Origin: Dromaius novaehollandiae | Lineage: Eukaryota; Chordata; Aves; Casuariiformes; Dromaiidae | Reading direction: 5' to 3' | NCBI RefSeq assembly: GCF_036370855.1 | Contig: NC_088102.1 | Location: 42,693,835-42,757,834, forward strand | Length of the DNA stretch: 64,000 nucleotides | Part shown: positions 57,601-64,000 of the stretch, piece after piece | How the letters are laid out: every line of letters starts with the position of its first letter | Numbering within the stretch: the stretch's first letter is position 1 | The notes under the pieces: model-generated | Told to the model about the DNA's origin: nothing | Databases searched by the model: none | The model's input: the letters and a program-made list of their open reading frames with translations, nothing else | Program-made: the position numbers and the translations under genes

Positions 57601-60600
57601 TAAGAAACTAAGCATACAAACAACTTGACAATTACTTCTCTGCTGTAGAATCAGATTCTACAGCTCCATATTGCACCTGCTGTTGGAGGAAACCTCACCC
57701 CCTGCAGGAGTTTGGGTTTTAGACACACTCATGGATACCCTATGGTACCAGGGCATTAGGTCCCTCAGACAAAAGACTGCATTGCCTGTTTTGCATAATA
57801 GTGCTTCAATCTTAAGGCCTTTGATCCCTCTAGAAACACAAAAAGAAAAATAACAGCGGATCAAGGGCAGACCAACTCTGCAATGATTTTGGTTACTGTT
57901 GCAGTGAATAGGTGGAGTAGCCTGGTACACAGATGATTGATCAGAGGAGGACTATAAAGAGGTGCCTCATACTCACATGTCAATAATGGCATCAATGAGA
58001 TCAACATAGCAAAAGGGGTTAAAAATTTGTGCACTGTTTAATCCCCTGAATGTACAAGGCATCAGTACAATGGTTGAAGTCCAGCTTCCTACTGCATGAC
58101 TCAGCTGAGTATTTTAGGAAGGCATATTTCCTTGCAAGTTGACACACAAAAGAACAATCTCTGGAGACTGCAGCCTTGAAGAGTAGGATTTCTGCTCCTG
58201 TTTGAAGTTACCTGCAAATATTTCAACCGACTGAAGTACCTTAAACCAGGGCCTGTAACAGATTCAATAACTTTTTTCAGCAGGTAAGATAGTTCCCCAG
58301 CTACTACCTTTTCTCCAAACTAGAAACAATTTAAAAATTGCTTTGTATGAATTCAAAGCTCTTTATGTTCAACCCCAAAGGCTAGGCCTGTGTGTGGATT
58401 ACATATCCAACTTGCAGTATGTCCTCAAAGCAAAGTGATAGCAGGACAGACACTCTCACTATCACAGGTGGCTGCAGCAAGGAACTTGTCTTGGTCAAGC
58501 TTTAGCTTATGTGAGCTAACCTGCCTGGACTCTGCATGCTTGCACACGTTAACAAAGTAAAGCCTGAGTTGCCTGGCATAACTTCACTGTCACTACTATC
58601 TGTGCTTGCTAGGTCCAGGTAACACATACCAGACCTGCACTTTCATTTTGCCGGTCAGACATGCCTTGAGGGGCAGAATGGAATGCAGCTGATGCACACT
58701 AAGGGGGATTCTCAGCATGTCAGTTGTTAGTGTTGACCAAAAAATGCTTGAGCCCCTACAATGTAAGTTTACAAAGAAAACCATGAGGGTGCTCAGCTCT
58801 ACAAAACATTCAACTAAAAACAACCTTCAGACATAAGACCAAGAGGAAAGGGAAATTAAAGACTCAGAAAAAGATGTCAGGCTGAAGAAGTGTCTCACCA
58901 TTGAGGGGATGGCTTATGGAACGAGACAGGTGCAGACAGGACGAGACAGGCCAGAAGCTGGACGTAAAGAAATGTGATGGGATCGTGAGGCGGTTCACAA
59001 AGACAGGAGACAGAAGGGGGAAGATAAGAGATGGGTATCCATGCACACCTGAGACCTGTGCCGAGGCAGTTATAGATGTAGGAGACCTCGCCCTGATGGG
59101 GTCTAGTGGGCAAAGTCCAGGTTGGTCATCTAGCACGCAGGCAATGCCAGTAATCCTCTCCCTGTACCTGGGCAATGCGCTCTCAGGAGACCTTGGGTGC
59201 CAGCTCTCTGAAAACTCTCTGAGTTTTGGATTAGTGACCCCTGGCTCATCCTGGCAACCTGTCCTTGAGCCTGGACTCTCCATTGGGCTCTCCTTAGTAA
59301 GTCCTAGGGGAATCTCTTTACCAGGAACCAGAGATCCAGCAGTCTGATTCTCCCTCTTGGAGGCTCGGCCCTCAGGAAAAGGCTTCTTTTTACAGGCCCC
59401 AGCAGGTGACTGTGGAGACTGTGGCTCAAGCAGGGTTTTGGATTTGGTAGTGGGTGAGAAGGAGGCCAGTGTAGGTCTGTCAGGCAATGGCTTTGGAATG
59501 TCAAGGATCAGGTGTGCTCGATTTGATGATGCCAACTTGCTGTGAAAGGACTTGGGAGATGAGCAGTTTACAACTGGCTGAAGTGCTGGCTTCACTGGAA
59601 CATTTTCTTTTTCTTTCATTGGTAGCTTATTCTTCTCGGCATCTGCTGGGGGACTAAGCTGCATCTTCTCTGCCACTGGAGGGCTAGTCCTCCCCTCAGT
59701 CAACATTTCAGTAGAGTAACCAAGATACAGATTTTCCCCTACAGATATGCTCCGCGACATCTTAGCCCGGAAGCTGGTCGTGGGGTTCATGTACGACTTT
59801 GGTTTGGCAGCCCTGACATCTTTGGCCAGCAGAGCACCAGATCCATCCATCTTCAATAGACTGGCCGACAACACCCTGCAATTGTTAGGTCTGGGATCTT
59901 TCTCAACCACTGTAAGAGTCTGAAGACGCTGCTTGGCAGAGGATATCGCTCCAGGACCCTTATCTGTGAAAATTAAACAGACAAACATACCAAAAATAGA
60001 CAAGAGTCTGCAGTGAATTCTAAAATCAGGAAGCATCAGAGCTGCTCCAGCCTACGGGCCTCAGCTCAGCCCCTGGAATAGGTGTACAAAACCACTACTT
60101 CAGGTTAACATCACCAAGCCTCAACAGCCTAGTCCTTCCCATCCCTCATCCTGCTCACGCACTATTGCCTACCTGATTAGAGGTACTTGTTCTTAAAAGT
60201 TAAGGCAAGGAGACCTCAGAAACTACTATCATTAACAGAGAAGCCAGAAGAAGCAGGCAAAAACTGTCAGTTCTCTTTAATCCATTCACATATACATGGT
60301 GCTACAGCAATAGGCTTATTTTCTAAAAACAAACTTAGTGCTTAGTTCATGAGCTGATAGTTTCAAAAGTGGAGTTTTTCACACAGAATGTGCAGAGACA
60401 GCAAACTCCCTCTTACTGTCCCTCTCTTTCCCCACCCTCAAGAGCCTCAGTCTTGGTCTGGAGCAACCACCTATGGCAAGAGAGGATTTCTTTGTAAATG
60501 GTTCATTTCGCCCTTGGCATCCCTCCTCCCACTGCTGCCAGACAAATATCACAGACTGATAATTAGGAGATCAGAGTCTGCACTACAAGTTAGAAATGTT

Positions 60601-63600
60601 TTCCCTTAACAGGCTAAGAATTAGAAGACATGCAAACTGTCTGCCTATAGCTCAGAATACAGAAAGATGTAAGATTAATTCAAATCACTGCTCAAACTCA
60701 AATCTCCCAATTTTACTCTTGGATTTATATCATCATTCCAACCCATGTCCTTACCCTCATGAACGAGGTCATGAACTGACTGTGCCTTTCTCATCACTGC
60801 ATTCACAGGGCCTTCTGGAAAGGATGCAGTAACTCGTCCAGGACCCATACCAACTCGGATGGCCTCTAAAGCTGACTTGCGTTTTTTCTGGGCATAAAGA
60901 GCCCGATGGGAATTCACGCTCTCCAGGAGGTGGCTGTTCTCCAAAGCATCACCAGGATGGCTGTTGCTGTTTTTCAGCAGGTCCGGAGTAATCCGGTTGC
61001 ACTGGGCTGGAGGCTCGATGGGCTTTGAATCCAGTATCAGATTCGATGAGGAGAGTGACAAATGTCTAGAGAACACAATGAAGAAATTGCAGTTGAAATA
61101 AGTAAGTAGGTTGCCCTGGATGAACAGGCACACACATTAGAACAGTTTCTCCAAAATAAAGAGCCTTTCCCTTCCCTATCTGGATCTGTTACATCAAAAT
61201 TGGCCTAGGCTGTTACCACTTTGTTCTGTCCTTCACTTGAAGAGCACTGGTCTTCAAGCATCCCACCTTAGGCTACAGGATGAGTGCCAATTAACACAAA
61301 TAGCACTGGGTCACTGTTTCAGGGAGGGACTTTGTAAAAGGTGAAGGCAGGATACAAGGAAAAGTTCCAGGAGGAGGGAAGACTGGGTAAGGTCAGGCCA
61401 AGTCTCTTCTCTCAGCTCACCTTTCTAACACCAAAATCTTTTTACTTCTTTCTAAGGTAACCCAACAGAGGCCATAACAGTATGAAAGTACAGTTACTAT
61501 CAAAGCTGGTCAGTATCTTCAAGAGAAAAGACTAATTTCCTCTTCCTGTCCACTCCAAGCAAGCATAGCAGGCTTATCTCAGAAAGGAGGCGACTCTCAA
61601 TCTGTAAGGTTTGACAGTCAAACAGATTAGAAGTCTAGGGGTTTCCATGAGTTTAAGCTACTTTTATCACACCTCCAGAGCACCAGTGACTTCATTCTCC
61701 CACCACTGCAACTCTCCAGAAGCTTTTACAATAGCTAACCACCAGTTTTCTTCCCAAATAGGCGGTCCCAATGCAGGATAGACTAACAGCCACTCCTGAC
61801 AGCAGCGACAGCTGCATGTGAACATAGCAATGACAGAAAGCTTCCCAAGCATGCCAAATCTAGACACAGTTGGCAAACCCTAAAAGATGTACCCAGCTCT
61901 GCTCAGGTCTGTTCAATGAAATCAAACCAATCTGAGCCCAGATTTCAAGTTGTCATTTCAGAGGAATGGAAAAGGAGTTGTTTTAAACATTTATGAAACA
62001 AAATCAACAGAAGTATTTCCACCGTTTTTCCTGTTTTAGTGCCAATGGAAACACTTTGGAGAGGCCTTTCGGGATGTTCTGGGGTTGGGATTTGGGGGGG
62101 GGGGGGGAATAGTATTCCCATGGGGCTTTATATCAGACGTCAGAGCACCCTGCAAAGGCATGGGACCAAGAAATGAAGCTGAGTAAGAAAGGACTGTAAA
62201 ACAAAGGAAAAGTTAACAAGCCTACTTTCATTGTCCAAGCTGAATGAAATGCAAAAGAATAAACAGACCATAAATGGTGAAAAGAAAATTAGATGACAAA
62301 TTCCTCCAGCTTAATCAATTAAGGCATTAATCATGAAACAGTTAAGCATATTTTTGGAAGAGGGAAAAGGAACAAAACAAGTGTTGCTTTAGTAATAAAC
62401 AGAGCAGCTAATGTGATACAAAATGGCCCGTCCAAATCGGAAGGGACCGCGACCAACCTGCCAAGTGCCTATGCTAAGAACTCACTGGGCCTAGGTACAT
62501 TAAGGTCAGATGTCTTCTGCCATATTTTGGCCCAGTGCCTAGCACAAGACCTATTCACACATTAATAAAAATAAATAAGACAGACAGAAACACTGAAAAC
62601 AGAGCCATACCTGAGAGCCGGGGACTGGGAAAGAAAGCGAGAGGAAATGCTGAGGTTTTCAGTTCTTTCCAGAGCTCTACATGAGCCACCTACAAGTTTG
62701 GGTGAAAAGGAGGAGAGAAAGGGAGTAATTTAGTTACAGATCAAGATGCAAGCATTCTGACAAATGCATTTTCTTATCACAGATACTATCAAATGCTCCC
62801 CCATATCAAAGGGGATTTTTTGAGCTAAAATAACAGAGAACAAATTATTTAATCGCCTTTGCCTTTTCTGTTCTACTCAGATTATAATTTCTCTGCCTTA
62901 AACTGCTAGTCTCCCTAAGGGCATGCCTCCTCCTTTTTCTCTTCCCTTTGTGTCCTATCTTGCCTGTAGGGCCATGAGGCACTGATATCAAGCAGAAAAC
63001 AGACCAACGAAGGAAAAAAACATTAAAATGGACAACTCACAGAGATATTGCTACCTGCAACCATTATCAATGCTAGAAAGATACTCTTTGTTCTGAAGTT
63101 GGTCGATAAGGACTAATCAGCTCCTTTTCCACTCTGATGTCTCCTCTTATTCTCTCCCTCCTCCCAGCATTTCAGCCTTTTCTTTTGTGGCATTTGTTAT
63201 GCCTTTGCATACCACTAGAGGCCACTACATGTCACCGATGGGGGGGCCACACTCACGCAGTTCATATGAGTGCATATACATAGGAGTTAAAACTAGTGCT
63301 GGAACAAGAGAATGGCTCTTTAGGATTCCAAGAACGATACTTAACCCCATAAGTCTGTAGGTAAGTTTGTGTGGATCAAATTGGGGTATGTGTCAGTTTG
63401 GGTTATCAGATGCCTCTCTTTTAGGCCTCTCTATCTCAGTTTCCCCCTTTTCCCCTCCATGTAGAATCATACCCTTGACAGCCTAGCAGGGCTTGTAGCC
63501 TCATTTGGTTTTTACAGCAGACAAATCTGGGGTGATCTCACAGAGAAAGTCCTTCTGCTGAGCAGAGAGCTGTACCTTTTCCATCAGTGCTGCCCAAGGT

Positions 63601-63746
63601 CCCAAAATGCTGCTTGAGGAACTTTTCCTGATCGGGTGTCCGGGGGATTTCTCCCTCAAGCATGCCAGTACCTGCATCCTCTTCTCCCTCTTCTCCCTCC
63701 AGATCTGAGATGCCGTCCACACTTAGGGGCTCAGTGCTTTCAGAAT
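54315..63746 (-). CDS. MAPKBP1: MAPKBP1, 3' part of the gene: JNK-pathway scaffold, C-terminal ~617 residues
   Basis: Six consecutive coding exons with matching phases are seen: 63746-63576, 62689-62611, 61065-60755, 59963-59049, 55713-55628 and 54608-54315 (stop TAA at 54317-54315). Together they give about 617 residues, roughly 40% of the ~1500-aa vertebrate protein; the N-terminal WD40 propellers lie beyond the right edge. Family hallmarks read directly are AKMSRSISVGENL, LDIPKPLPDRPTLASFSP and the C-terminus LLEQYSELLLQAVERRMDKKL. The middle is Ser/Pro-rich with many SP/TP sites; the last two exons are Leu/Glu-rich and probably helical, matching the region used for dimerisation in the family. 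MAPKBP1 (JNKBP1) is known as a cytoplasmic scaffold in JNK and NOD2 signalling, and human loss causes NPHP20. The close paralogue WDR62 is the main alternative, but the JMJD7 neighbour argues for MAPKBP1. Confidence 0.93.
54632..54653 (-). repeat. Poly-C (sense) run, 22 nt, next to last MAPKBP1 3' splice site
   Basis: G22 on the plus strand, so C22 in MAPKBP1 pre-mRNA, followed in the sense direction by CGCCCTTTCCTTCTTTG and TTTTCAG. It forms the upstream half of a 40-nt pyrimidine tract for the final exon. Confidence 0.95.
55297..55485 (-). mobile_element. MIR-type SINE fragment in last-but-one MAPKBP1 intron region
   Basis: The plus strand follows the antisense MIR order: GAAGCGCTGTATAAAT, an ATTACAGTTTACACA block, TTAATTGATTTGCTCAGAA, AGCAAG and CAGGAGTTCCTGTCTCCCAG. 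It is old and diverged. It lies in the intron between 55627 and 54609. Confidence 0.65.
55628..55713 (-). CDS. MAPKBP1: MAPKBP1 penultimate coding exon, helical
   Basis: 86 nt, phase 1 in, phase 0 out. Acceptor TCCCCTACAG, donor CGCATG|GTGAGT. It encodes EPSISVEQCEHVVSELQDSM followed by RKAIHLYRM. Leu/Val/Met spacing suggests an amphipathic helix continuing into the last exon. Confidence 0.88.
57048..57236 (-). mobile_element. MIR-type SINE fragment in MAPKBP1 intron
   Basis: The plus strand shows AGATCTCAAAATGCTTTAAC, then AGGACAGAAAAATTAAGTGG, AGTCACAGAACAAGTCAAGA and a CTTCAGGTCTCTGATTGCCA block, the antisense MIR order (element on the minus strand). Confidence 0.65.
59049..59963 (-). CDS. 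MAPKBP1: MAPKBP1 large coding exon, Ser/Pro-rich disordered region
   Basis: 915 nt, phase 1 in and out, about 305 residues. Acceptor TAATTTTCACAG. The donor is chosen as TCAG|GTGTGC at 59049 because only this keeps phase with the next visible exon; CAG|GTCTCA seven bases earlier would shift the frame unless another exon intervenes. It holds the two best-conserved tracts of this part of the protein, AKMSRSISVGENL and LDIPKPLPDRPTLASFSP, separated by low-conservation Ser/Pro/Lys sequence with many SP/TP dipeptides. The last residues before the donor are uncertain by a few codons. Confidence 0.88.
60755..61065 (-). CDS. MAPKBP1: MAPKBP1 coding exon, basic patch and conserved AVMRKAQSVHDLV
   Basis: 311 nt, phase 2 in, phase 1 out. 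Acceptor GTTCTCTAG, donor GAGG|GTAAGG. It starts HLSLSSSNLILDSKPIE and contains a basic cluster (YAQKKRKSALEAIRVG) that looks like a possible nuclear-localisation or acidic-partner site (inference). It ends in NAVMRKAQSVHDLVHE. The other frames of this interval are shadows. Confidence 0.87.
62094..62107 (-). repeat. Poly-C (sense) run, 14 nt, in MAPKBP1 intron
   Basis: G14 on the plus strand inside the intron 62610-61066. It is not near a splice site. Confidence 0.9.
62611..62689 (-). CDS. MAPKBP1: MAPKBP1 coding exon, Ser-rich
   Basis: 79 nt, phase 1 in, phase 2 out. Acceptor AACTTGTAG, donor CTCAG|GTATGG. It encodes GSCRALERTENLSISSRF and continues LSQSPALR, matching the ERTENLSISSRF segment I recall from the mammalian protein. 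The joined frame stays open across both junctions. Confidence 0.85.
63576..63746 (-). CDS. MAPKBP1: MAPKBP1 coding exon (first one in window), acidic
   Basis: 171 nt, phase 1 in and phase 1 out. Acceptor CTCTTCCCAG, donor AAAG|GTACAG. It encodes an acidic stretch (DSESTEPLSVDGISDLEGEE...) followed by IPRTPDQEKFLKQHFGTLG. The acidic run and the TP site suggest a disordered, phosphorylatable linker after the WD40 part. This is the first exon seen; upstream exons are outside the window. Confidence 0.85.
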
Positions 63747-64000
63747 CTGGGAAGAGGCAAAAAACAACACACTGGTAGCATCACCACAGTAACTGTAGTC
63801 AGGTTAGGACAGACAGTAAGATGCTAAAGTAAACCTAGATGTTAGAGCACAAGTCAGTCAGCATTAGGTGCATTTCTCTAATCTACTGTACTCCACAAAC
63901 AGCACAGCCTATTGGATAATCAACATGAAAGCGACCTCCTTAGCAAGTAAGGCAGAAAAGAATTAAAAGAGCATATGGAAAGTGCACTTCAGCCAACCCC

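Noticed and set aside
62540..62600. GCCCAGTGCCTAGCACAAGA block, similar to a common amniote SINE/LINE tail
   Set aside because: Suggestive but too short and its family is uncertain to me.

Overview
This is vertebrate nuclear DNA, most likely from a bird or another sauropsid. The evidence is split genes with GT-AG introns, AT-rich non-coding DNA, one CpG island, degraded MIR-type SINEs and a decayed CR1-type LINE piece, with few other recognisable transposons. No bacterial, phage or plasmid feature is visible. All three genes I can support lie on the minus strand in the right-hand 29 kb. I reconstructed each by hand from splice sites, exon phase and family similarity.

Reading right to left (5' to 3' on the minus strand), the first gene is the 3' part of MAPKBP1 (last six coding exons, 63746 to 54315; the rest lies beyond the right edge), a JNK-pathway scaffold protein. 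It is followed by a long probable 3' UTR that may end at a poly(A) signal only about 340 bp before the next start codon. The second gene is a complete JMJD7 (eight coding exons, 49382 to 41522, predicted 317 aa), a 2-oxoglutarate/Fe(II) JmjC lysyl hydroxylase that starts inside a CpG island. The third is a complete three-exon type I acyl-CoA thioesterase of the ACOT1/2/4-BAAT family (39775 to 35688, predicted 419 aa), with a Ser-Asp-His triad and a ZNF143-type promoter motif.

The left part (about 1 to 35000) holds no gene I can recognise on either strand. It contains a perfect 21-unit GGAAAAA tract, a diverged pair of dispersed repeats 3.6 kb apart, two related AT-rich hairpin-forming blocks, two long poly-G runs, a decayed CR1 fragment, and one open 69-codon stretch with splice-like borders and two hydrophobic segments that might be an unannotated or relict membrane-protein exon.

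MAPKBP1 and JMJD7 are known neighbours in mammals. The thioesterase immediately after JMJD7, where mammals have PLA2G4B, is the most notable aspect of gene order. The genes do not form a functional pathway. I found no convincing undescribed biological system. The points most worth checking are the 24.3 kb candidate exon, the poly-C tract in the last MAPKBP1 intron, the tight MAPKBP1/JMJD7 junction and the AGATCT hairpins.
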